Shown here in pieces: positions 31,586 through 42,543 of a stretch of DNA of 64,000 bases. Position numbers and translations under genes: made by a program. The notes beneath the pieces are model-generated. The model was given only the letters and a program-made list of their open reading frames with translations, made no database searches and was not told the DNA's origin. How positions within the stretch are numbered: position 1 is the stretch's first letter; the number at the start of each line of letters is the position of its first letter. Origin of the DNA: Magnaporthiopsis rhizophila (taxonomy: Eukaryota > Ascomycota > Sordariomycetes > Magnaporthales > Magnaporthaceae); assembly GCA_003049465.1 (NCBI GenBank), contig PYSS01000005.1, positions 76,087-140,086 of the forward strand, in the 5' to 3' direction.

Positions 31586-33880
31586 AGCTGGCCGGATATC
31601 GAGGCCAGGCATGGCCGCGGATGCTGACCTGCCCAGCCCCCAACCGGCCATTCCCCGTGGGCAGACGGATCACATCCAAGGTCAGTCAGGAACTGTGCCT
31701 TGCGTCGTACGTACGTAGGTACCTCTTCCGTCTGTACTGCAGCTCACAGTACAGGATTGTCGACGCCCATCTAACCCTGGCATCCTGCCCACGCGGTACT
31801 TTACTGTGTTCTCCCAGCCGTGTGACTTTTGGCTAGCCAGTCCGAGTGCCCCTCCTCAATGCCAGTGCTGCTTTGCCTGGTGCTGTTCCCCCGCCGCCGA
31901 GAGGGAGGCCAATGGCGTGGCAGGGTGGCACGGCGGGTGGGCCTTGAGGGACCAATATCACAAATAGGGATGGCAGGCAGCATAAGCAGAGGTGATTGGG
32001 GCTGCAGGTGCGCAGAGGACGCTACTGCAAGAGCTGGGCGGCTAGCTTAGATTGCGTCTTTTTTTTTTTTGGCTTTGTGTTTTTTTCGGTCTGCCCACTC
32101 TCACTCTGCTGAGCACGACGAACAGGGCTACGCACGTCAACGCATACTGTACTGTGTGATGTGCAAGGATTCATGGGCAAAAGCAGCCACCGACCACAAT
32201 TGGTTGGACGGTGACGGTGATGGTTTGGATGGGACGAACGACCCAAGAAAAGAGGGGATGGATCCCATCCCTATTGAAGGTTAGGTGTGACGGGCGGGCC
32301 CCCATTGTGCGTGTGCGCTACCCAGCCCGCCCTCCCGGCGTCTAGCTCCGCCCCGTCATTGGCCCGGGCATCGGGCGGGGTTGAAAGGAACGACGACACC
32401 TGCATGGGCGCGCAAAAAAGCCGCCTAGCCTATGGGAGTTGCAGTGCACCCCTGGCTTTCAATTGTCCCTCCTCACATGGGAGCCCGCCCGCCTGCGTTC
32501 AATGCCGCGTTCGACGCTAGCAAGCCAGGGATATGCCATCCAAACAACGCGGCCAATCGGGAAACTCTTCCCGGAAACTGTATCCTGTTTTTTTTCGCGG
32601 CCAAGGTTTTTTTTTTTTTTTTTTTGTTCTGGTAAGCCGAGAGGTTGCAGCAGCAACCGAGACAGGCAAAAATAGCAGAAGGTAAAAGTGCTCTGCAGTT
32701 GAGGTGGGAGTGGAGGACCGACCGCTAAAGGCGACCTCCAGATCCCGTGTCCACCACATGAGTGATCGACGACATCCACTTCTGAAAACGTCTCCTCCAG
32801 CACAGACCGGGCGGCATTGAGTCGCATTCTGGAAACCCAGCATCGAATTGCCCGTCTCCCTTTTTCTCGGTTATCTGCGTTGGAAAATGTCTCTTCCAGC
32901 TCTGTTCTCCTTTGGAATCGGCCTCGCCGGGTAGACATTCTAGAAACATGGGACGCTAGCTTTCCGGGGAATGTGAGAATCAATTCGATTGATACCACCT
33001 AGGTGTAGTCGTTGCACCTATCAATACAAGAATTGAGGCTGCATACGCGCCGCTCGCAGCGTACCTTCTCCTCTGGGCCTAGTGGCCAGACTAATGCACA
33101 CCATCAAGCCGAACTCAACTCGGCGGGTATGCCGACTCTCACCATCACACAAGACAGACATCCTTCATCCTGCAGTCAGCCAGCCAGTTGCATCGTATGG
33201 AGCAAGCAGCGGCAGGGGACCCAGCTTGGCATCACGATGGCCATCTGCACCTCCCACTGCACTGCACTGCCGTACGACTCGTGTTCACCTCCTCCCCGCT
33301 GTCCGCTGCCCGCTATTCGCTGCCTCTCTCCTGTGGATGTCGACATTACGGTTTCCCAACCAGGAAATCCGGCCTGCCAGTCGTACAGTATCTGCAGCCG
33401 GCCCCGACCGGACCGCCGAGCATAGCTTGTACTTTGTACTTGTACGTAAGTAAAAGCATCTGAATGGGCGGCCAGAGGATGGAGGGGGACCCCGCTTCTT
33501 GTTTACCCAGCCGCCCTCCTCGCATTCGCGCCTTGTTTGCATGTTCCGAAGGCCAATATTTCCAGTCCGGCCCAGTTCAGCTCGGTCAACAAGGGCGGCT
33601 TGATTCGGAAACGTGCCACTCACTTCCACGGGCGGCTAGATATTTGGAGAACGTGCAGTCTATGGAGGTAGCGGCAACCCCGCCCCGTCCAGAAGTCTCC
33701 AGTTAGCCAATACAGATGTGCATGGATATGGACGGCCGAGTCAGGAGATGCCGGCACTCAACTCTGTCCGTGCTCCGACCCCGGCCCTGATCTTGCTCCG
33801 CCTCCTTTGCCGGCGAGTACCATAGATCCGTTCCATCTTTAGGTCGCCCCGGCATCGCTCTTTATGCCGTACATGACAGA

Positions 33881-33928
33881 CTCCCCTTGGACTGCTCCGT
33901 GCACCTCCCCTTGGGCTGCTCCGTGCAT
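33881..33928. repeat. 24-bp tandem repeat, two copies
   Basis: CTCCCCTTGGACTGCTCCGT plus GCAC, followed directly by a copy with two base changes. Each unit contains CCCCTT, close to the stress element CCCCT, so duplication may have doubled a regulatory site; that is inference. Confidence 0.9.
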
Positions 33929-34547
33929 CCGGCAGACGTTAGAAGATCCATCGTCCAAACAATTCGACCCCAGTAAACACAATTTGGTTATTATTACGCC
34001 CTTGAGCTCCCCACAAAAGCCGTCATCACCAGTCTTTGCAAGGTCTTTGCTGCTACGTAAAAGTGGTGAACTTGTGAATTACTTGGCATAGGGCCCCTCG
34101 CTCCGAGTTGATCCATCTCTCTACCTCAAAGAAAGAGGCATATGGCACACCGCATACCTAAACTAGATAGGCACGTACTTGGTACCGAGAATAGTTCATC
34201 AGACTGCCGAGTCGAAAAATGGCCTCCAAAAAAAACCGAAATGTGCTCATCGCAGAATCCACCACGCCATCATTAACCCTTGGATATTGTCATCCACAAT
34301 GCTTCCCAAGCTTCTCCTCTGTCCACCAACGTCGGGCCGACATCACCCATCTACCCGGGACAAATCATGTAGACATCATCTCTGGGCATCCCACCCTTCC
34401 AAGGAACAAAAGATTGGAAAAGAAGAAATGAAGGTCAGGGTTCGTCCATCCTCGAGCGAATCCAGACATACACAGCGTGAGCCGGTCCAGCAAAGGTAAA
34501 GACCAGCGCGGCCGCAAGAGACCAGACTAGGTGTCGGAGCCCTCCAT

Positions 34548-35554
34548 CTAGAGCAAGCACGCGACCGCCAGGCCCACAGCTATCATCACGGCACCAGCCT
34601 GCTTCATGGCAGGAGCAGCAGAGATGGGGACCATCGGGATGCTCGTCATAGTCGCAGAGGGCTCAACCGCCGGAGTATCGGTCGCAGTAACCGTCGGGAC
34701 GGTGAACGTGTCATTGCCTCCATTGTCACCACTAACAGGAGGGACCGGCTCGGCAGGAAGGGGCTGGATCGGCGCACTCGATGGAAGGGGCTCCAGAGTG
34801 CCAGAGGCAGAAGGCGCCCAGGGCTCGCCGCTAGGGATGGGCTCCGGAGGACCAGAGACGGGAGGGATCGGGTTGACGCTGGGCAAGACAGGCTCAGATG
34901 TGGCAGGAACGCCAGGAATGGCTGGGATCTCGGTACCGGCAGACTCAAGAGGGCACGGCGATGAGGTCGGGAGCACCTCCCAGTCGTCCGAGACAGTCGG
35001 CGCCGTGATCTTGGGCTCGGATGAATCCGCAGAGAGGGTGAACCGAGGCTGGCCCGTGATATCGTAGACGACACCGCCCTTCACGCCTGATATAATTTCA
35101 ACTTGCCGTTAGTGACTTTTGAGCTACATGTGATATGGGTCTGAGAGAGCTCTCAGTCTGTTTGTGGGGAACTCACAGGCAGCGTCACCGGCTGTATCCG
35201 AGGACTGGTAGCACAGAACCTCGTTGCTGCCATAGGGAGGCTTCGCCGCGAGGAACTAGTCGACGATGGAGGAGATTGTCAGCCACAGCCTATATGATCA
35301 CTGCCCTCCATCTTCAAGAAGATCGAGCTAGTCAATGGGTGGGTTTGATGGGATTGTACCTCGCTGCAGAGACCACGCTGGCCGATGCCTTCGGCGTCGC
35401 AGGTGGCGATGATCTTCGTGTCAAGAGAGCCGCCGACGCAGAAGGCGCCCGCGAGAGGCTTGGGGCACTTGATGATGCCGCTGGCATCGAAGGTGATCTG
35501 GGCGGTGGCCAGAGTCGCCGAAGCGGCCAGGGCCATGGCTACCGTGAACTTCAT
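34548..35554 (-). CDS. GPI-anchored-like secreted Cys/Pro protein
   Basis: Three exons: 35554-35360, 35255-35177 and 35086-34548 (270 aa). Donors are GTACAA and GTGAGT; acceptors CTAG and TCAG. The second splice creates a Cys codon (Ala-Ala-Cys-Val-Lys). Residues 1-18 are a signal peptide. Residues 19-110 hold six Cys (Cys-Pro-Lys-Pro, AFCVGG, TCDAEG, GLCSE, VLCYQSS, AACVKGG), a small disulfide-rich domain. Residues about 115-245 are Pro/Ser/Thr-rich stalk with several EP and VPP steps. The C-terminus is a hydrophobic helix (AGAVMIAVGLAVACLL) after small residues, as in a GPI signal. This is the layout of fungal cell-wall proteins and some effectors. I do not recognise a named family; the role at the cell surface is inferred. 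Confidence 0.75.
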
Positions 35555-36823
35555 GGTGGGCGAAGACGTGATGGTTGACGAGATGGGAAGTGCGCCTCGA
35601 GATGGATATCGATGACGAGCTTTGCTTTTTTTCTGTCAAAAGACGGGTTCCCGAAAGAAAGTAGCGAGCGAACCGGGCTTCCCAAATGATGGAAACGAGT
35701 GAGGAGATTGTTCCAGGTTCCAAAGGCGAAGGTGAAAGTGGAGGTGGAGGACGGTGGAGTGGGTTGAGGTCAAGAGGAAGAACAAACGCTGAGGTCGGTT
35801 TTTTTTTTCTTTCCCCTTCTTTGCCACTCGAACCCGGCCTAAGCGAGAGGTTTTGTTGGGCAACGTTGAACGGTCTGGGTGAGTGTTACAAATTTTAGGA
35901 AGGAACGGGCAGCGGGCAGGAGGTGGCAGTTGACCCAACTTGATAAGGCAGGCACGACGGAGACAGTAACGGAGGGCACTCTCAGACCGCCATCACTCTC
36001 ATCTCACTTCCGCGAGGGCTGTATTACTGGTGCCACGTTCTGATCAGTTGACTATTATCAGGGTTGAACTGGATACTAAAGTATGTATTTCGATACTGGC
36101 TGCCTGGGCTTTGGCTTCTCTCGAGGCGTTGAGCTCCTCGCTGCTGCCAGATCTGTCCAGCGCCGTGATGTCGGCTAGAGGCATTGTGGCCGTTATGCCA
36201 TCCCCTCGGCTATAGTCGGATACCAACATCAACCTTGTCCACCTTTGTGGTTCACATGTGTTCATATAAATATACCAGTTCGAGCAATAGAATGGAGGTA
36301 CCCAATGTTGGCCGACCTGCAAAATGGATATACACCCACACGCGTGACGCGGGATTAGAATCCCAAATAGACAGCGATGGTCAAGACACTGATAATAGCT
36401 CAAACCAGAAGCAGACACGTTTGTTGTCTCTGTGCGATATCTACTCCGAGAAGTACCGAGTGGCTCAATGGAGACCTTCCTTAGCCGATGCTCCATTGGG
36501 GCTGTTGTAGGTACGGCTAGAACGACCGGGGATGTAGAATTCAGGGAGTCAACGGGCACCCGAGCAGTCTTGTGTGGAACACTGTGCTCCATTGACCTAC
36601 CATGACTACCACGCACCAAGACGACGTGCCGTTCAATCTCTTTCCGTCACACTAGTGGTCAACATCTGCCTCCTTGGCATAAACCACAAGGAAAATCTCT
36701 CTCCTCCAGTTTGTTGATATATGCCGGCCGATCAGACGCCAGAAAACCACCGTGCCCCAGGCCCAACGGCCATCACATGCCCGGCATATATGAGTGGACA
36801 GGCTTCAACCTGGCTGCCTATAT
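35555..36823. other. Intergenic between two minus-strand genes
   Basis: No gene is supported. The first 350 bp are the leader and promoter of the GPI-type gene (purine-rich on the plus strand). The rest is downstream of the agmatinase-family gene. Confidence 0.5.
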
Positions 36824-38602
36824 TCACAGCTCCTCTTCCACCTCTTCTCGGTCCTTGGAAATGCTTAGAGGGCCCCGCTTGACCATGATGCTCATGATCT
36901 CGTAGAGCGCGTCCGCTGCCGCCATGGTGGTGAGCTCGGCATTGGTGTCGTACGCCGGCTGTATCACAGAGACATTGACATCGTGAGCTTATTTCTCCCA
37001 CGGAAAGTGTGGCACGGCACGGCGAAAAGAGATGAATGAGAGACTTACCGCAACCTCAACAATGTCCGCGGCAACGATGTTGAGGTCTTCTAATCCTCTG
37101 AGAATTGTCCGAAGCTCCCGGGTCGTCCAGCCCCCTGTTTCGGGGGTCCCGGTAGCTGGCGCAACTAGAATGATACCGAAACGTCAGTGCTGGAAGGAGT
37201 AGGTACGAAATACATAAGCAGTCACCATAGTAACTCACAGGCGGGGTCCAGAGTGTCGATATCGAGGGACAAGTACACCGGGTTCTTGGTCCCGACGCGC
37301 TCCTTGATCTTCTTGATGATGCCGTCCGTGCCGATGGTGTCGATCTCGCGCGCCTCGACGATCTCGAACCCACAATATCCGTCGTTGTCGTAGTCACTCG
37401 GACCACTCAGTGTGGTGCGAATGCCAGCGTGGATATTGGAGTCGTTCCTGAGGAGGCCCTCCTGGGAGGCGTGGTAAAAGTACGTGCCGTGGTTGATGCT
37501 GGCAACGTGCGACGGCGAGCCGCCAAACACCTTGGGCCTCCCTGCCGTGTATGTGAGCATAGAAGCACCTAGCAGCGCATGGTGCACCGTGACTTACAGG
37601 TATCGAGGTGAGAGTCGAAATGGATGACGCTGATGGACTGCGTTGGGCGGACGTTTTGGTCAGCTTGCCGTCCCCCAATGATTCGCCGGGCGATACGTGC
37701 CACTTACACCGTAGGCGCGGTTGATCGACCTCAGTAGCGGCAGAGTGATGGTATGGTCTCCGCCGAGCGTGATCACCCGGGGCAGGGTTTTTCCCTTCAA
37801 TGCCGGTCCCATCTTGTGCGCATCCGTCTTGGGCGCCCTGGAGAGGATGCTGTAGTGCCCCTCCTCTATCTGCTTCAGAGCAAATGTGTTGTCGTATCTG
37901 CAAGCCAAGATATTGTCAGCTTGCCGCCATTACAGCGCTGCCAGTTTAGTTACTTACGATGTCACCGGGATATCGCCGCAGTCAAGTACGGTCGCCCAGC
38001 TGTTGAACGGGTTGGTCTTCAGCGGCACGTTATATCCGCCGCTGGGAAATGCTGTCAGATCTTGCGGCCTATGTATTGCTCTAGAGTGGGCGCTCACTAG
38101 AGATTCAGGCGGCGAGAGCCCTGTCGGATACCAGACGGGCCAAACCGGGCTCCTGGGCGGTAGGATGTGCCCGTGTCGAACGGAGCTCCTTTCCCGCAAC
38201 ATATGATCGTTTCTCCAAGGTCAATGGCGGTCCTCACATGGGTGCAGACAAGTGGTATCAGTCATATGAAGGGTCTTCTACGGACCAATGAATGCAATGT
38301 CGTATGATACGTGACTGTTGCTCAGACATGGCAGATACGGCAGACGACCAAAGGTCGAGATGCCAGAGAAGACGGAATCGGCCTGAGGGTGCGAGCACGT
38401 AGCATAGCCGTTAGTGAGCCCCTTCTCTGAAGGAAGATGTCCCCGATCCCTGGGCTGGATTTACCTGGGTGCCGCCATCGCCGGGAAGGCTATTGTACCA
38501 CAAAGACTGCAGGGGCCCGGACATGAGCTCCTGCTCATGGTAATCCCCATGAGCAGACACGAGGGCCGCAAGAGCCGTTGTCAGGGCCGTCCGACAGAGC
38601 AT
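36824..38602 (-). CDS. Secreted agmatinase/ureohydrolase family enzyme
   Basis: Nine exons: 38602-38465, 38382-38286, 38188-38098, 38041-37958, 37897-37708, 37637-37598, 37541-37239, 37164-37049 and 36958-36824 (397 aa). The metal ligands of the arginase/agmatinase fold are all present: GGDH (His185), HFDSHLD (Asp208, His210, Asp212) and LDID (Asp307, Asp309) followed by Asp312-Pro. FAPATGTPE crosses the seventh intron and is the usual substrate loop. These enzymes use two Mn ions to release urea from a guanidino compound. Residues 1-19 (MLCRTALTTALAALVSAHG) are a signal peptide, so it is probably secreted or vacuolar. The frame extends to a TTG at 38641, but 38602 is the first ATG. Intron 2 uses GTCCGT, a weak donor; it is the only choice that keeps the frame. 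The substrate (agmatine or other) is not determined. Confidence 0.85.
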
Positions 38603-38730
38603 TGCCAATAACACGGAGGCTTGGTTGGTGGCTATTATCAAGGAGAGTCTTTGATGATGATAGCATCATGGGCTGCAGTAACAGACGCGGGCACGGACGC
38701 TAGTCGTCACGGGGAGTGTCCCAGAGTGCT

Positions 38731-38740
38731 TTTAAAAGGA
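38731..38740 (-). promoter_or_regulatory. TATA-like core of agmatinase gene
   Basis: CTTTTAAAAG, a palindromic TATA-like element about 130 bp before the ATG at 38602. Confidence 0.35.
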
Positions 38741-41700
38741 CGCTATGCCCTTCTCGCCGCCCCCTCATCAGATAGGGTTGCCTGGACTAAAACCATGCTG
38801 CAAAATCAACTCTCCAAAGCAGCCGGATTGGCAGAGCGTGTCCTCCCCATCTCCAGTTTCGTGCAGCACACCGTGCTTATCGTTGGGGACGCGGGATGGC
38901 ACCCGCCCGGATTCGCTCGAACCACTGCCCAGTATCAAGACTCAGCATGTTTCTTGGCCCGATCGGGTGCATACCGGTCCCATAAGTAATGGCTATCATT
39001 TCTATTACTAGCTAAAATGCCAACCGTTTCTGCTACAGCTCCTCATTTTATCATGCATCATGATTTCGTCGACACGCAGAGGCGGCTGCGTCCTCAGCCG
39101 AACCCTGGGATACCCCGCGTCCTGCATGGGGGGTGGCACTAGCATATGGCCTTCACGGTCGGCACCAGGGCGAGCTGGTTATGCTATCAGCATTTGTGAG
39201 TCTCGGTATCCAGAAACGGCCTTGATGATTGCCAACGTTCATTGACCGGTAGCCCCAAGAAAGATGGCGGAATTTATTGCGAGCAATGGAAAAGGAATGC
39301 CTGGCGGATCATCTCGTAGCTAGAGGGCTGATGGTACTAGGCCGAACGGAGCTCCTGTACGCATGGATGGTTGGATGAATGGGACCCGCATGCTTCTCCT
39401 CCAGGGCCAACAGAACGAGATAAGAGCCTACCACTCTCCATGGGCTTGGGCTCGGCTAATCACGTCACCACCATGGCGGATTCTCGAGTCGCAGGTCTTC
39501 TGGGGAAAGTGGCGACATCTCCATCTCTACGGGGCTACGCGCAATCGCTCAGGATGTTGTCTCAGATTTTGTAGGGCGAAATGTCGCAATACACGTGGGG
39601 ACCATGGGGGCTTAATGCGGAATCTCATCGTGACCCTGCATGTAAGTGGTTTGTTTGGTCGCTGGGTCTGAGAGACCAGACTACGAGGAGTCCCAGGCCC
39701 CGTCGCACAGGAGGTCTCCCTTGAAGCTGATTGCTTCCACGGGTCGGACCAGAGACGCTACGGACCTCCGCCGTGGTGCAGGTTGATCCCATCGGCAGAT
39801 TTGGTGAGTGCTTAGGTTGCATGAATGCTTCTGCATTTTTTGCATAACAATCACTACTGTCCGTCCACATGATGGCCTATCTCTGACGAGGACATGCATC
39901 CACCTTCAGGGCAGGGAATGGTCCGCCTTATTACATGACCGGAAACCCTAAGGCCTCCTTCCAGTGGTCTCTCAGCTGCGGCCATGTCTCGGTAGTTCAG
40001 GTGATCTCTGGGGAACGCCTAGCCATTTCACCATGCGTTATGGAAGTTATGGGGATGAGCACCAGGAGAAAAGGGATGGGCCACTGGCTAGAGCCTGCTG
40101 GCAGAGGGAACTGAGGTAAGAAAAAAAAAAAAAAAAGAGGACGAAAAAGCTGTGGAGCAGGCCTGCTGCAGCTCGGGGAAACCGTCTTGGTGGCCAGGCC
40201 AGATGGGGGAAAGCGCAAGAAGAAAAGTTGGAAGAAGCGCATCTGATTCGCTCGCCGGCGTTGCGAGGACGTGGTAGCAGCGTGCAGGCTGTATGCAAAA
40301 GGGATGTCTTTGAAAAGAAGGAGGCGGGTAGCCTCGTGAGCATCTCGCGATCTGATTTGTCCTGGTGACCCGACTGATGGCTCTGATGCGCTGCCCCTCG
40401 ACCCCTCCTTCAAGTCTTGGTCTTTGGGTGTGAGCGAGAATGGGTGGGCCAAGACAGCCCGCAATCAAGCCTAGACTTCCCGTCCCTATCGCCCACCCTT
40501 GAAAAAAAAAAACGAAAGAAGCAACGAAGCCCACAATAAAAAAGGACGCACTCTGGCGAACACTTCCGTCGGTCGGTGAGGCCACACGTGGTCCGGTGTC
40601 TCCCAGCTTGGTGCTCTGTGTGGCCGCCAAATAAATGGCTGCTGCAGGAAACAAGTACGGAAATAGGCACAAAACAGCAACTCGTCCAGTCGCAGACGCA
40701 GCGGGCGCAAGCCAGCGAGCCAACAGCGTTCGAGATCTGGGGGTATGTGGTCTCTGAGGAGCCGGCCAGCTGCAGCTGCAGCTTCCCTCGGCCACTTGCA
40801 GCGACGAGACATACGGTCAGGCCAGGTAGGCGAAACAGGGAAAAAAGGAGACGGGAGCCGAGGGACATGCAGCCCAATGTGTTCCATCATATGCGCGCTC
40901 AGGGCAATTCAACCTTTTATTAGGCACGCTGCCGAGGCGCATGCTGCACACACCTAGGCGAACAAAGAAAGACACGGCGCGGGCACGCGCAGCACATCCA
41001 AAAATGGACGGATTGGGCCGTCCGTCTGCGGAACCGTGGCGATGATGATGTGTCCTTGGTGGCCGTTGGAACGTGGCCCGTCCGTGACCAACAGTCGGGT
41101 TTGCGGGCAAAAGGGACCGAGGGTCTGTTTTGTGGTGCAACTACAAACTACAACCTAAAAAAAAGGTGGACGGATTCAATTTGGGCCCCTTCGTGACAGC
41201 GTGCCTGGCCGTGCTCAGGCGAGCTGACAAGTCGGTGTCCATGGCGGGAGAAGGAACGCGGCTTGTCTCTAGTGCGTGTAAAGTGCATGCAGTCTAAATG
41301 TGAAGGCATCAGATGGACGCTCAACAAGTGAATGATGGATCCCCGAGGCGGAGGCGCACTGAACTACTACCTGTAGGTGGTCGGTGCCAGCTGCAGTCGC
41401 CAGCCTCCTTCTTCCGAGGCAGGGGCAGGAGAGAGCCCCATAGCTTCTGTGGGAAAGCACGGACGGATCAGAGAATTGAGCGCAGCGCCTGTGGTTCGGC
41501 AAGAAAGATGGAAGCAGCCCCATCATCCTTCCTGCCTGTCGTGGATTCGGGCTTCCATTCGGCGCTGTCATTTGTTCCTCAATCCTGTTGAAACACATCG
41601 GATAGCTTTGCCCGCCCCCAGCCTACCACTAGGGCCCCTTCGCCTCATCCTTTCTTTTTTGTTCATTTAGCGATATTCCATTCTCAGGCGCGGTAAATTT

Positions 41701-42020
41701 AGGCTCTGCCGCCATTCGAGTTTACCTTGGCTATTTTTCGCTTCATATCCATGACGCGCGCCCCAGCCCCCGCGATCCTGGTACTGATTGGCGACCTGTG
41801 TGTCGGAGGAAATTAACGAAACGAAACGCCTGCAGCCCACCTAGCACCTAGCTGCCTGTGGAAATCATTGTCGCTTGATGCGTCACGGCCCATCCCAGCG
41901 CGGCCCTGCTCCCTTGTGTTCCCAACCCAGCTGAGCGAGGAAGCCCGGATCGTGCCGCTTTGTGTCGCATTGTCTCGTTGGCCCTCGACCTGGCCGCAGA
42001 ACAGCGTGTGCACAACGCTG

Positions 42021-42021
<1 letters not shown>

Positions 42022-42052
<31 letters not shown>
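42022..42052. repeat. (CA)n microsatellite
   Basis: About 15 uninterrupted CA units in the leader of the 1205-aa gene. Confidence 0.95.
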
Positions 42053-42054
<2 letters not shown>

Positions 42055-42543
42055 CCGCGACTTATCCCAGAAGCAAAGAGTCGCTCGCCACCTGGACTCC
42101 CTGTCTCAGATTGCTGCGTGAACCAGGCGCTTTACTCGCTTCTTTCTCTGCCTGCGAAACGAAACCCGCTTCAAATCTTCGAGTCCTTGCCGCGCTCGAA
42201 ATTGTGGAATTGTTGCCGAATCTGCTTACCTCAGTCTCGCCTCCGTCCAAACTTCTTCTGGGAGGGTGATTATCATCCCATATCGCGCCAGGGTATCCCG
42301 TCTGCCACCCACACTCCACCATCCCATGGCTGCCTGCCACACGAATTTGCTTGATCAAACTGGCCGCCATGCGAGGGTTCCATCGCGCTTTATAGGACCA
42401 TATTGCGTCTAAACCAGAGATATCACCCAGTACCGCCTGCGGAGGGCGCGCCTGTTGATTGCCAGGCCACGCGGCCCTGACGCTTCCTTTGCTGCATTGC
42501 TTCAGTCTCGCCTCCGCCTTCTCCTCCGCCTCTGCCTCCCGCC

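Larger units (their letters stand above)
31203..34547. other. Long intergenic region
   Basis: About 3.3 kb without a supported gene. The first 360 bp are purine-rich on the plus strand (leader of the CBM48 gene). It holds T tracts near 32051-32060 and 32608-32625, and a 24-bp tandem repeat at 33881-33928. Frames are short and overlapping. Confidence 0.5.
38603..42543. other. 3.9-kb divergent intergenic region
   Basis: Lies between the agmatinase-type gene (-) and the 1205-aa gene (+). No gene is supported. It includes a TTTTAAAA core about 130 bp before the agmatinase ATG, an A tract near 40119-40136, an A tract near 40501-40510 and the (CA) repeat at 42022-42052. The last 500 bp are C/T-rich and look like the leader of the 1205-aa gene. 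Confidence 0.5.

Noticed and set aside
36462..36530. tRNA-like A box (TGGCTCAATGG)
   Set aside because: No B box (GGTTCGANTCC) at a fitting distance and no foldable cloverleaf could be drawn.
38603..38641. Upstream extension of the agmatinase-type gene to 38641
   Set aside because: The codon at 38641 is TTG, not ATG; the ATG at 38602 directly opens a good signal peptide.
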